Part shown: piece after piece, positions 31,401-44,400 of the stretch | Position numbering within the stretch: the first letter of the stretch is position 1 | Layout of the letters: each line of letters starts with the position of its first letter | Assembly (NCBI GenBank): GCA_023245935.1 | Contig: JAHFJM010000003.1 | Coordinates: 69,063-133,062 of the forward strand | DNA: 64,000 nt | From: Candidatus Peribacteria bacterium | GTDB lineage: Bacteria; Patescibacteriota; Gracilibacteria; Peribacterales; Peribacteraceae | Direction: 5' to 3' | Made by a program: the position numbers and the translations under genes | The notes under the pieces: model-generated | The model's database searches: none | Told to the model about the DNA's origin: nothing | What the model saw: the letters and a program-made list of their open reading frames with translations, nothing else

Positions 31401-32230
31401 ATGTTACTGAATGAGACAAATTGGTGTTCCGTGTAGGTTTCCGTTTGAGTTTTCGGCACTGTCTGAGGAATGCTCGTCGCGATTGTGGTGGTGACTACAG
31501 GGCTGACAGAAGCCACTTCTCTTGTCTTCACCACTGCCAGTTCGATTCCGGCGATAGCCGTCCCTCGATGCTCGAATGTTTCGATGACTGCGCGCGTGAA
31601 GAGTTGGTTGACCGGGAAGAGCCCCGATCCCGTGAGAGGCAATTTTTGCTGATCGTCATCATTCGATCCGAAGGTGATTTTCGGCTGCGCACTCCCGCCG
31701 GAGTTCGGATCGTATCGCATGTCCAGAGCGCTCACTGTTCTTGCCGCTCCGTCTTCGAACCCCACCCAGATCCATGAGGAGTCGCCGTTGCTTTTCTGCG
31801 TTCGAATCGTTCCGTTGTCCACGATGACATCCGCTTCGTCATTGAATGTTTTGATCTTCGTGCCGTCCTGCAGCGAGAAGACATGCCACTGACCTTTCGG
31901 ATACGTGCCGTTTGGGAGTCCTGCAAACGACAACATCTGATGATCGGTATACGTTTCCGTATGCATCTGCGTATCCGCAACCACTGCCGACGGCACCATT
32001 CTGCTTTCGAGAGATTCGAGTGCGGTGCCAAGCGAATCTGCACGATGCATGTTCGATTGTCTCTTCGAAAGCGCATGGGAAATCCGCCCGTGAGTGCTTG
32101 TTACAATCGTCAATTCTCCGAATGCCGACTCCGGAAATTCGGTCATCACGGCATCGATCGCATCGAGGTCTTGAAGAGCATTGCGCTGCATGAAAGTGGG
32201 GGAAAGGACATGCTCATTCCACACTTGCAC
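28454..32230 (-). CDS. Large secreted alpha/beta-hydrolase (lipase-like) protein with LEPR-like motif
   Basis: ALESLESRMVPSAVV; two repeats T-ETYT[DE]HQ..SF..[LI]P[ND]GTY.KG; KPVWIVIHGMDSSEND and nucleophile elbow FAGWSHGSYAAFEAA. Confidence 0.75.
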   Translation of the reverse strand: MQVWNEHVLSPTFMQRNALQDLDAIDAVMTEFPESAFGELTIVTSTHGRISHALSKRQSNMHRADSLGTALESLESRMVPSAVVADTQMHTETYTDHQMLSFAGLPNGTYPKGQWHVFSLQDGTKIKTFNDEADVIVDNGTIRTQKSNGDSSWIWVGFEDGAARTVSALDMRYDPNSGGSAQPKITFGSNDDDQQKLPLTGSGLFPVNQLFTRAVIETFEHRGTAIAGIELAVVKTREVASVSPVVTTTIATSIPQTVPKTQTETYTEHQFVSFSNIPDGTYSKGIFHTVNLTPEVKIRLYSDDNFTVSGGVITPNIGSGNDWIHLSLADGQTPLLISSVRVRYSPSGGIAQGTLSVLSEDDTNRVIGISEQGDIPVQGPIKRILMALERHDGALLGVTMDSIKTREVAVVSQSSAATISTVSAETLTTIAQAIPLAPETDPHAPFLRAVSVQGSNITLAVSSPMVGGNTVMFAGLHDDGLFTNAIIDGTTDGSVTPVSLGMNAANPTGDYSIVLIGGPDRKTLSSIRVHWDYDAKKLSLCNGTTLWECQEAQGKAINEQMQEVLALANNPTTGSGVLAAMQQESLIDGLKSLPSPMCGMAPDFETSFWNAHPEWKDDAMHEMAMRQFNTQTSQYSVTQIFNSIVTQRNDTMSILRDAYSRFHSMLGDLLQQGITVLSEVRGGGNEPDIRRNFAILVDQYATSLPMYQLSSIGIRIADANTLLEAVKSVWTVKCEEMIELKAGETKIAAQQRYREQLVANGFVQAADGTMVAATDPRATTGLIYHTDSQGRLTILPQEQGQNFSTQTPTTLVADIFNTQTQLSKEHLYLSLGTGKELTDPLQLTVQPKKSSVIEFHIDEEKMVSFGTPGIFGRNLTLRISGTGLGDTTYASEKAGITGESISLRLPKGDYSLVIQDNTDYSDLVHAPLADESFPVMVETNIKPYHSAKIEGLISIEGNEKVMPVGMSVAAFDTKGNRVDLDPITKQPLTLDPSKPVWIVIHGMDSSENDSTINELAKALYGYAATSDIQVATIDWKDAAQDGTLLTQDAPWTPAVGQWVARRLIGAGFDPSKINFAGWSHGSYAAFEAAREVERMTGSQINTLVALDAARNYPIISGYDQMPINFAAVSRNSLAFDSSIIAGDNALSSTADVSLEVRSSSINPLVRHRLAVTAFTEILNHERQSSSNFSSYLSLQKMMGSAQDNAKQYSPNAYDGCFEGVIDVGIVEVPKDDGTYYQAIPTMMTLKKPDTALEEKVYF

Positions 32231-32407
32231 GACGTGTCCTTCGATGTGTTTTTTGGCACCTGAACGACGTGAATCTATATTTTGGCTTCAGGAAGCGCTG
32301 AGGTGTGTTCTTCTCCGCAAAGGAACATCGAAAATCACTCATTGACAAAAAGAAAGTAATAGAACGTATTGATACCTTCCAACATGTCAAAAACCGCATA
32401 AATATGC

Positions 32408-32413
32408 TAAAAT
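32408..32413 (+). promoter_or_regulatory. -10 box of giant gene 1
   Basis: TGC-TAAAAT-aacaaga (extended -10), 22 nt before ATG 32436. Confidence 0.5.
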
Positions 32414-32435
32414 AACAAGATTTTGAAAAACACAC

Positions 32436-35400
32436 ATGAACACCGTTCGCCGATCACTGGCATCGATCCTCCTTGCGGCATTGGTCCTGTCGATTGTGTC
32501 ATCGGATGGGCAGAGCATTCGGGCTGCCGCTCCTTCCTTCGTTTCGGTTCCGCGGGGAGTGCGAATGGGAGGCTATGATCCGCTTGGTCCAACCGCGAAG
32601 GATTTCGTCGCTGCCACTTCGTCGCTTTCCGAGAGCCCGTTCTTCGGACCTGCGGAAGTCACTCTTGATGCAGGGAAATCAGGCAAAGTTTCGAGAGTCG
32701 GTGCGAAATCCGAAATGGCTGCGATGAGAGTGCGGATACTCGAGAGGGCGAAAGTCCGTCTCAAGTCTGTTCTCGCTACCTTCCTCGCCTTCTCCGGCGG
32801 AGAGAAGTACGCCCTCGGTCCCGCGAAGAACAATCAGGTTCTCACCTTCATCGACGGCAAGATCGTGTGGAGAGACCCTGGTGTCCTTCACTCTGCGGCA
32901 GGCGGTTCTTCCGACTCTGTTCACGAACCGGGTTCCGGACGCATGCCTGCCTCCGACACACTGACACGTCACATGGGCGGAAACCCCGTGCAGACCGCTA
33001 CAACCACGACAACCTCCGACGGCATATCTCAAGCCACAGCCGACTCCCGCTACGTGAATATCTCCGGCGACACCATGGATGGCGCTCTCAGCATCACGAG
33101 TAACGGCCTCGGCCTCACGATCTCCGGCACCGCTTCGGGCAACGCTCTCCACGCAGAGCGTCTCCTCACCGTCTCCGGTTCTTCCGTCTTCGACTCTAAT
33201 GCCAGATTCAATTCCACCGTCACGCTCAACAACGTCACCTACACCTTCCCCGCTTCCGACGGAGCAGGCTCCGGAAAAGTTCTCAAAACAAACGCAGCCG
33301 GTCAGCTCAGCTGGGCGGATGACAATGCCGTCGGCACCGGACTCTCTCAAGCATCCGGAGATTCCCGCTATGTGAACACCTCAGGCGACACCATGACTGG
33401 AGCACTCACGATCAACTTGAGCAGCGGTTATCTTGGACTCAAAATCCTCAACACCGCTTCCGGCAATATTCTCCACGCTGAGAAGGATCTCACGTCTTCC
33501 GGAACTCTCACTGTCAACGGAACTGCACGATTCAAATCCAATCTGAACACCGTTGGAACAATCTCCGGTGCCGCACTCGCGATTATGAATGGCAACACGA
33601 ATTACATTCTTGGATCGCTTGGCATCGGTACCACCTCCCCCAAAGCAAAACTTGATGTCACCGGCACCATCTCAGGAACAACGCTGACTATCTCCCGAAA
33701 CGGCTCGTTCTCAGGTTCTCTCATCGTTCAGAACAATATCGTTGCCAGAAGCACTATCTCCGGCTCCACGATCAACGGTTTCAATCTCGGTTCATGTAAC
33801 GGCTCTTCCCAGAAACTTCTCTACAACAACTCGACGCAGAAATTCGAATGCGGCTCCGATCTCAACTCAGGAGGAACCGGCACCTTCGGCACGGGCAACG
33901 TCATCACGATCGGCGACGGCAGATATGTGAACACAAGTGGCGATGCGATGACCGGGGCGCTCACGATCAATCTCAGTTCCGGTTTCATCGGACTCAAAAT
34001 CCTCAACACCGCTTCCGGAAACATTCTTCATGCTGAGAAGGATCTCACTTCCTCGGGAACACTCACGGTTAGCTCTACCGCACGATTCAAATCCAATCTG
34101 AACACCGTCGGAACAATCTCCGGAGCAGCTCTTCAGATCATGGCAGGCAGCACAAACTACATTCTTGGATCTCTTGGCATCGGCACCACCTCCCCCAAAG
34201 CAAAACTGGACATCGCAGGCACCATTTCCGGAACCACTCTGACCATCTCCCGAAACGGTTCCTTCTCCGGTTCTCTCATCGTCCAGAACAATATCACCGC
34301 AAGAAACACCATCTCCGGTTCCACGATCAACGGCTTCAATCTCGGTTCATGTAACGGTTCCTCACAGAAACTTCTCTACAACAACTCGACGCAGAAATTC
34401 GAATGCGGCTCCGATCTCAACTCAGGAGGAACCGGCACCTTCGGCACGGGCAATGTCATCACGATTGGTGATTCTCGTTATGTGAACACCTCAGGAGACA
34501 CCATGACAGGAGCACTCACGATCAATCTCAGTTCAGGTTTCATCGGACTCAAAATCATTCAGACAGCATCAGGCAATATTCTGCATGCGGAGAAAAACCT
34601 CACTTCCTCGGGAGGCTTGGTCTTCGAGGGTGCAGCGTCGGGATCGTCTCTCTACGTTGCAACGTCGATTCGTGGAGCAGGGCTTTCCGACTGCACAGGA
34701 GGCAACAAGCTGCTGTGGAATGCAACGACCGGTAGGTTCTCCTGTGTGCAGGATCAAACGGGATCAGCTCTCTCGGTCTCATCAGGCGATGCTCGTTACG
34801 TGAACACCAGCGGCGACACGATGACCGGAGCACTGACGATCAATCTCAGTTCCGGTTTCATCGGACTCAAAATCCTCAACACCGCTTCCGGAAATATTCT
34901 GCATGCGGAGAAATCTCTCACGTCTTCCGGAACTTTGACCGTGAATGGCATCGCGAGGTTTAAGAACAACGTGAATGTCGTTGGCACTGTTTCCGGAGCT
35001 GCACTCACCGTCATGAACGGAGTGTCCTCTATCCTCGGCTCTCTCGGTATCGGCACCACTTCACCCAAAGCGAAACTCGAAGTCCTCGGTTCGTTCTCCG
35101 GTTCCAGACTCTATGCAGCCTCCGCATTCTCGGGAGCGGGGCTTACATCCTGTTCTGGAGCCGGGCAGAAACTTCTCTGGAACAGCACGACCCAGCAGTT
35201 CTCGTGTTCGACCGATCTTACGACCGGTTCCTTCAGCTCCGGCAACGTCATCACGATCGGCGACTCACGCTACGTGAATGTCTCCGGTGACACCATGACC
35301 GGCGCACTCACGATCAATCTGAGTTCCGGTTTTCTCGGACTGAAAATTCTCCAGACCGGATCCGGAAATATTCTGCATGCGGAGAAAAATCTCACATCGT

Positions 35401-38400
35401 CTGGAACGATCATCGCGAGAAACAACATCGTAACCGAGCAAGGAACACTGATCACACGTTACGGTCTCACGTTCTTGTCGGGCAGTTCGCTCGCTGAAAT
35501 CAGCGGGTTCAGTAATTATGTGAACTTCCGGGAAGGCATCGGTACGGATTCTTCGATTCGTCTCACATCGCAGGGCAATCTCCGGAACATCGGTTCGATC
35601 CAGGCAGGGGAGACGCTGCTGACGGCGGGAGGGACGTTTGCGGCGAGGGTCAATTACGGAGCTGGTACGCTTCCGTCCTCCGTTGCAATCGGAGACCTCA
35701 ATGGTGACGGGAGAAGCGATATCGTCATTGCAAACAGCGGTGTGAATTCAATCTCCGTTTTCATCAATACGGGAACCGGAAGTTTTGCGACGAAGGTCAA
35801 CTATACGACCGGATCCGCTCCGCGCTCGGTTGCCATCGGGGATCTGAACGGTGATGGGAAGCCCGATCTTGCGGTGGCAAATCAGAACGGTGCGTCGGTC
35901 TCGGTCTTCAGAAATTTGGGCAGCGGCACGTTTGCGGCGAAAGCGGATTACGGCGCAGGCACGACTCCGTACGGAGTTGCCATTGCGGATTTCAACGGTG
36001 ACGGCAGAACCGATCTCGCCGTCGTGAATAACGGCGCCGATTCCGTCTCGATTCTTCTGAATATCGGAAACGGCGTCTTCGCTTCCAAAGTCGATCTTGC
36101 AACCGGTTCGCTGCCGTCGTCCGTTGCATCGGCGGATCTGAACGGCGACGGGAAACAGGATCTTCTCGTCACGAATGTCGGAACCGATACGGCATCGGTG
36201 TTCTTTGGCATCGGTGACGGAACATTCGCATCAAGTGTCAATTATTCCACGGGTTCCGCGCCGTATTCCGTTTCCGTCGGCGATCTGAATGCGGATGGAA
36301 AACCGGACGTCGCCGTTGCGAACTTCGGCAGTGACACTGTCTCGGTGCTCTTGAACACCGGCACGGGTTCCTTTGCATCCAAAACCGACTATGCCACGGG
36401 TTCCGCACCGTACTCGGTTACAATCGGCGATCTCGACGGAGACGGCAAAGGCGATCTCGCGGTGACAAACAGCAACGGGAATTCCGCCTCAACGTTCTTG
36501 AACAGAGGAAACGGGACATTCCTTTCGAGAACGGATCTCACGACCGGATCTGTTCCGCAGTCCATCGCGATTGGCGATCTGAATGCCGACGGAAAGGGCG
36601 ATCTTGCCGTTGCCAACAACAGCAGCGCGTCGGTCTCTGTACTTCTCAGCAGACCGCGCACCATCCTCTTCGCTGCCGCTTCTACCGGCGGAGTCGTCGG
36701 CATCGGTACATCGACGCCGGGAGCCAAACTCTCGATTTCCGGTGCGGTGATCATCAGTGCGCGCGGCGATCTCGCAAATGCACGCACGGACAGCGGCATA
36801 GTACTCGAAGTTGCAGGAACGATCTCCGGAACGGCACTGAAGCTGATGAATAACTTGTCGGTCTCAGGAAGCATTCTCTCTCTTCGTGGGATCACGAGTC
36901 GCGGCACGGTCTCCGGAAACAACTTAATCGTTTCTCATAGCGCATCCATTTCCGGCACGCTCCTCGTCAAAACATCGATTGCTTCGAAGGGCTCCTTGTC
37001 CGGCACAACGATCGGGGGCTTCGGCTTCGGTTCGTGTACCGGTCAGTATCAGAAACTTCTCTACAACAACACAACCAATACATTCGTTTGCGGCACCGAT
37101 GCCCTGAATCCGGTCTACGGCAGCGGAAACATGCTCACCGTGACCAATGCGCGTTACGTGAACACTTCCGGCGATACGATGACCGGATCCCTCACGATCA
37201 ACCTCAGTTCCGGCTTCATCGGACTGAAAGTGTTGCAGACCGCTTCCGGAAATATTCTGCATGCCGAGAAAGATTTGAGCAGTTCGGGAACACTCACGGT
37301 AAACGGCATTGCGAGATTTAAAAATAACCTGAACGCCGTCGGCACCGTCTCAGGAGCTGCACTCACGGTCATGAACGGCACGAGTACCATTCTCGGATCT
37401 GTCGGCATCGGTAATAGTTCTCCGAAAGCGAAGCTCGATGTCTCAGGAACAATTTCCGGAACGACGCTGACCATCAGCAAGAACGGTTCATTCTCGGGAA
37501 CGCTTCTCGTTGTCTCGGATATCACGGCACGCGGGACGTTATCCGGAACCAATCTGACGGTCTCGAAGTCCGCATCGATCTCGGGTGCACTCCTCGTGAA
37601 AACATCGATCACCTCGAAGGGCTCTCTCTCCGGCGTCACAATCGCAGGCTTCTCGCTCGGCTCTTGTAGCGGCGTCTCGCAGAAGCTCCTCTATAACAAC
37701 TCGACGCAGACATTCGAGTGCGGCGACGACATCGGGCTTCTTGACAATACGAACTCCGGAAATGTGCTGGCAATCGGCAATGCCCGCTATGTGAAGAAGC
37801 AAGGCGACACGATGACCGGAGCGCTGATCATCAATCTCTCGTCCGGGTATTTGGGACTCAGGATTCTGCAGATGGCATCGGGCTCCATCCTCCATGCCGA
37901 GAAATCTCTCACGAGTTCAGGACTCCTGATGGTGGTGCAGTCGACCGCGAGAGGTTCGGGAGCACTCGTGGTCGAGCAGCGAACGAACTCGACCGGAGCG
38001 TACATCACGTCACGCTCACAGTTTAACCCCGTCCTTGCGCTCGACAGTTCGACGGGTTCATTCAAGGCTCCGCATATTCTCTTTGGAACGAATGGATTCT
38101 TCGATGTCGCGCTCTGGCGGACTGCGGGTGCGCTGAACTTGTCCGGTCATCTGCTTCCCGGACTCACGAACAAATTCGATCTCGGTTCGTCGACCAAGCG
38201 TTGGAGATCGATCTACTTGTCGGGTGGAACGATGTTCATCGGTACGGCTGGGAATGAAGCATCGATCAGCTATAACACTTCCGCCTCCCGCTTCGGTATT
38301 GATGCGAACACGGATGGCACGAATGAACTGAGTATTCTCAGCACCGGGAATGTCGGCATCGGCACTTCTATTCCGAAAGCAAAACTGGACGTCCTCGGCA

Positions 38401-41400
38401 CGATCTCGGGAACAACACTCGTGATCAGCAAGAATGCCTCGTTCTCCGGTTCGCTGACGGTGAGTAGCAGCATCACGTCTCGCGGATCCGTATCCGGATC
38501 GACGATCAGCGGCTTCTCGCTTGGATCCTGCAACGACAGTTCCACCAGCAAGCTCCTCTACAACTACTCGACGCAGAAATTCGAATGCGGTACCGACAGC
38601 AACCCCGGTGCCGGATTCGGACTGCTTAATCTCTACGCCATCGGTGACGCGCGCTATGTCCTGAAACAGGGCGACACGATGACGGGAACGCTCAAGAGCA
38701 GGGGATACTTACTTGCCTCCGGCACGACACTGTCTGAAATGTCCGGCTGGAACGAGTATCTGAATTTGCCTCACTCGGGCATTGGAACAAATTCAGTCAC
38801 TCGTCTGACGAACCAAGGAGATCTCACAAACATTTCTACGATTCAATCAGGCGAAGCAAATTTCACGAGAGGAGGAACGTTTGCTGCCAAGGTGGATTAC
38901 AGCACGGGTACCACTCCACATTCTGTTGCTATTGGAGATATGAATGGTGATGGAAAGCAGGATCTTGCAACGGCAAACTATACCAGCAATACCGTCTCTG
39001 TTTTCCTAAATACAGGTACAGGTTCTTTCGCTACGAAGGTGGATTATATGACGGGAACCAATCCTTACGGTGTCGCTGTCGGTGACGTGAACGGGGACGG
39101 AAAGGCAGACATTGTAGTGGCAAATATAACTAGCAACTCCGTCTCTGTCTTCCTGAACAACGGCAACGGTACCTTCTCTGCAAAAATCGATTATACGACG
39201 GGATCAAATCCCTACTCCGTTGCCATCGGTGATCTGAATGGTGATGGCAAGGCTGATCTTGCAGTTGCTAACTACAATAGTACCTCCGTCTCCGTTTTCC
39301 TGAATACCGGCAACGGTACCTTCTCTGCAAAAATCGATTATACGACGGGATCAAATCCCTACTCCGTCGCCATCGGAGACCTGAACGGGGATGGGAAAGC
39401 GGATCTTGCGGTTGCAAATAATCAGAGCACCTCCGTCTCTGTCTTCCTGAACAACGGCAACGGTACCTTCTCTGCAAAAGTCGATTACACGGCTGGTTCC
39501 AATCCAGCCTCCGTTGCCATCGGTGATCTGAATGGTGATGGTAAGGCTGATCTTGCAGCAGCGAATTCTCAAAGTACCTCCGTCTCTGTCTTCCTGAACA
39601 ACGGCAACGGTACCTTCTCTGCAAAAGTCGATTACACGACGGGAAATTATCCCTTTTTCGTTGCCATCGGAGACCTCAATGGCGATGGAAAGGCAGACTT
39701 GGCGGTTGCCGTAGCTGGCAGTGACTCCGTCTCCGTCTTCCTGAATAACGGCAACGGCACCTTTTCACAAAAAGTGGATTACGGAGCGGGTTCCAATCCT
39801 CACTATGTCGTCGTCGGTGACGTGAACGGGGACGGGAAGCCCGACCTTGCAGTTGCAAACTACAGCAGCGACACCGTCTCCGTTCTCCTCAACCAATCCA
39901 AAACGATCCTCTTCGCCTCCTCCGGCACGGGCGGAGCCGTCGGTATCGGGACACCCACGCCTGGTTCCATCCTCGCTGTTTCCGGTGCGATGCTGATCAA
40001 CGGCAACGGAGACATTCTGAATTCCGGTGTGAATGCCGGAGTCGCACTCGAAGTTGTCGGCACCGCGTCCGGTCGTGTGCTACGTGCATCGACGAGGCTC
40101 GAATCTTCGGGGTCTCTCATCGTCGAAGGGACGATTTCCGGTGCGACGCTCAGGCTTGGGAACCTTGGAATTTGCAATACAAGTGTGAAGAAGCTCACCT
40201 ATAACAGCACGACGAACAATATCGAATGTGCGTTTGATTCGTACGCTCAGGCGTTCGGCACAGGCAACGTGCTCGTTATCGGCGACGGCCGCGCGCTCAA
40301 GAGAGCAGGCGGGACGATGACCGGAGCACTGACGATTAACCTGTCTTCCGGATATCTTGGGCTCAAAGTTCTTCAGACCGCTTCCGGAAATATTCTGCAC
40401 GCAGAGAAAGACCTTACGAGTTCCGGAACACTCACTGTAAATGGCGTCGCAAGATTCAAAAACAACGTGAATGTCGTCGGTACGGTATCGGGAGCAGTGC
40501 TCACCGTCATGAACGGCACAAGTTACTTCCTCGGTTCTCTCGGCATTGGAAATACTTCTCCGAAAGCAAAGCTCGATGTGCGAGGCGCAATCTCGGGTAC
40601 TACACTCACCGTCTCGGGCAACGGTTCGTTCTCGGGATCTCTCATTGTCAAAAACAACTTATCCGGCAGCAGCTTCTACGGTGCCGGGCTTGGAGACTGT
40701 AACAATGCGACATCCTCGAAACTTCTCTACAACAACGCAACCGGAAAATTCGGCTGTGCCGCTGATACAGGAGGAACGGCGTACGAGTACCAGAATGCTG
40801 CGGGTACGTTCGTGAATCAAGCAGGCGATACGATGACCGGAGCACTCACGATCAACTTGAGCTCCGGTTTCATCGGTCTGAACGTTCTGCAGACAGCTTC
40901 CGGAAACATTCTGCATGCAGAGAAAAGTCTCACGTCTTCGGGCAGCCTCACGGTGGTCGGCGTTGCGAGGTTCAAAAACAATCTGAACGTCGTTGGCACT
41001 ATCTCAGGCGCAGCACTGACGGTCATGAACGGCACGAGCTACATGCTCGGTTCCGTCGGTATCGGTAATACCTCACCGAAAGCAAATCTCGATGTCTCCG
41101 GAACGATTTCCGGCACAACGCTTGTGATGAGTAAGAACGGCTCGTTCTCCGGTTCGCTCATCGTCAAGAACAACTTATCCGGCAGCAGCTTCTACGGTGC
41201 CGGGCTTGGAGACTGTAACAATGCGACATCCTCGAAACTTCTCTACAACAACGCAACCGGGAAGTTCGGCTGTGCGAGTGACCAGGTCGGAGTGGCAACT
41301 TTTACCTATGCTTCCACTGTCGGGACGTTCGTGAATCAATCCGGTGACACGATGACCGGAGCACTCACGATTAACTTAAGCAGCGGTTATCTTGGACTGA

Positions 41401-44400
41401 AAGTCCTGCAGACCGCTTCCGGAAATATTCTGCACGCAGAAAAGAATCTCACATCGTCCGGAACAATCGTTGCTGCCGGAGATATTCTTTCGAAAAACGG
41501 AACTGCGAAAACCAAAGGCTATGTTCTCTTCTCGGGTGCAACGCTTTCGGAAATGTCAGGCTTCAACGAATACCTCAACATCATCCATTCCGGACTTGGC
41601 ACAAACTCCGTCACTCGTCTCACAAATCAGGGTGACCTCAAAAATATCGGGACGATTCAATCCGGAGAAGCACACATGCGAAGGGGAGGGACGTTTGCGA
41701 CAAAGGTTAATTATGCGGCAGGGGTAGCTGCTTACGGAGTTGCTGCAGGAGACCTCAATGGTGATGGAAAAGCAGACTTTGCAGTCGTGAACTATGGGAT
41801 AATAAATACCTCTGCAAACAGCTCTCTCTCTATCTACATCAATACCGGTACGGGTTCCTTTGCAACAAGAGTGAATTATACAACCTTACAAAATCCTAAA
41901 TCAGTTGCTATAGGAGATCTCAATGGTGATGGAAAGCCTGATATTGCCATAGGCGGTGATTCGGGATATGTTTCGATTTACATAAATAAGGGCAATGGCA
42001 CGTTCGCTACAAAAGTTGATTACGCGGTGGGCAGCAATGGTCACGTTGCAATCGGCGATCTGAATGGCGATGGAAAGGCGGATCTCGCTGTTGCAAATGG
42101 CTATAGTAGTGCCTCTATCTCCATCCTCCTCAATAACGGCAACGGAACCTTTGCTGCAAAAGTTGATTACACTGCGGAAGCGTCCATCAGCTCTATCGCC
42201 ATCGGGGACATTAATGGCGATTCGAAAATAGATATTGCAGTGACGAACGAAAACGCCGATAGTCTCTCTATTTTCATGAATAACGGCAACGGCACTTTTG
42301 CTACCAAAGTCGATTATGCAACCGGAGTATATCCGCGATCCGTTTCGATTGGAGATCTTAATAATGATAATAAGGCCGATCTTGCAGTCGCAAACTATAC
42401 GACCGAGGCTGTATCGGTATTTATGAACAATGGTGATGGAACGCTTGCGACAAAAGTTGATTATGATGCGCTTGCTGCGGGGGAGGAAGTTGTCATTGGA
42501 GATCTGAATGGTGATGGTAAACAAGATCTTTCCGTTTTATTTCAGACAGCTGGATTGTCTATTTTCATTAATAATGGCAATGGCACCTTCGCAGCGCAGA
42601 GCCTATTTTCTACAGAAAGCAATTCAGGGGTTCATGCCTTGGCTGACTTCAACGGCGATGGAAAATTGGATGTGGTTGTTCCCACATACCAATTGAATCT
42701 CGTTTCCGTCTTAATGAACCAATCCAAAACCATCCTCTATGCCTCATCCGGCACAGGTGGCGCCGTCGGTATCGGCACACCGACGCCGGGCTCGGCACTT
42801 GCGGTCTCCGGTGCCGTGCTCATCAATGCAAACGGCAATATTGTGAATACCAAAGCCGATGCAAGACTTGCTCTTGAGGTGATCGGTACGATGTCGGGTC
42901 GAGTGTTGCATGCGCAGGATGTGCTCCGCTCCAGCGGCTCACTGATTGTCGAAGGGAATATGTCCGGAGCAACACTGCAAGGCGCAGGGCTTGCGAGTTG
43001 TAATGCTTCGACGAAGAAACTTCTCTACAACAATTCCACCAAGAAATTCGAGTGCGGAACGGATCAGGGGGCTTCCTTTGCATTTGGATCCGGAAATGTC
43101 ATCACGATCGGCAACAGTCGTTACGTTCGCACCTCGGGCTCGACGATGACCGGCGCACTTACGATCAATCTCACCTCCGGCTACCTCGGACTGAAAGTCT
43201 TGCAGACCGCTTCCGGCAATATTCTCCATGCGGAGAAGAGCCTCACGAGCTCCGGAACCATCATCGCAGGAACCGATATCATCGCGAAGGGAACGATAAA
43301 GAGCGATGCGTACGTCTTCAGCTCCGGCACAACCCTTGCGGAGATGTCCGGTTGGAACGAGTACGTCAACATCGTGCATTCCGGACTCGGCACGAACTCC
43401 GTCACCCGTCTCACGAATCAGGGTGATCTGAAAAATATCGGAACGATACAATCCGGAGAAGCGAACTTCAGGAGGGGTGGGACGTTTGCACCGGCGTTGG
43501 ATTATACAACGGGATCAAATCCCGAGTCTGTTGCCATCGGTGACCTGAACGGTGATGGGAAGGCGGATCTTGCAGTCGCGAACAATGACGATTCCTCCGT
43601 CTCTATCTTCCTCAACAACGGCAACGGTACCTTCGCCACAAAGGTCGATTACACTACGGGTACGGATCCTTATTCCGTTGCCATCGGTGACCTGAACGGT
43701 GATGGAAAGCCGGATCTTGCTGTTACCAACGACGACATGCTCGGCTTAAACTATTCTGTTTCCATCTTCCTCAACAAGGGCAACGGCACCTTCGCCACAA
43801 AGGTCGATTACACTACCGGCAACCGCCCCTTCTCTGTTGCCATCGGAGACCTGAACGGTGACGGGAAGGCGGATCTCGCAACGGCAAACTATGACTCGAC
43901 TTCGGTTTCCGTCTTCTTGAATAATGGCAATGGCACTTTCGCTGCAAAAGTCGATTACGCAACGGGGGGCGCTTCAGCCTCCGTTGCCATCGGAGACCTG
44001 AACGGTGACGGGAAAGCAGATCTTGCTGTTACTAGTGCTGGCTACGTCTCCGTTCTCCTTAACAAGAGCAATGGTACCTTTGCCGCAAAGGTCGATTATA
44101 CGGCAGGAACCTTTCCCTGGGGCGTTGCCATCGGCGATCTGAACGGTGATGGCAAGGCGGATCTTGCTGTTACGAACTATCAAGGTGAATCCATATCCGT
44201 TTTCATGAATAACGGTAATGGCACCTTCGCAGCGAAGGTCGATTACACAATCGGCAGCCAGGTATTCTCTGTCGCAATCGGAGACCTAAATGGCGATGGG
44301 GCAATGGACATTGTTACGGGGAATGGTTCCCTCTCCGTTTTCATGAATAACGGTAACGGTACCTTTGCTACGCAGGCTTACTACGGGGGAAATATCTATC

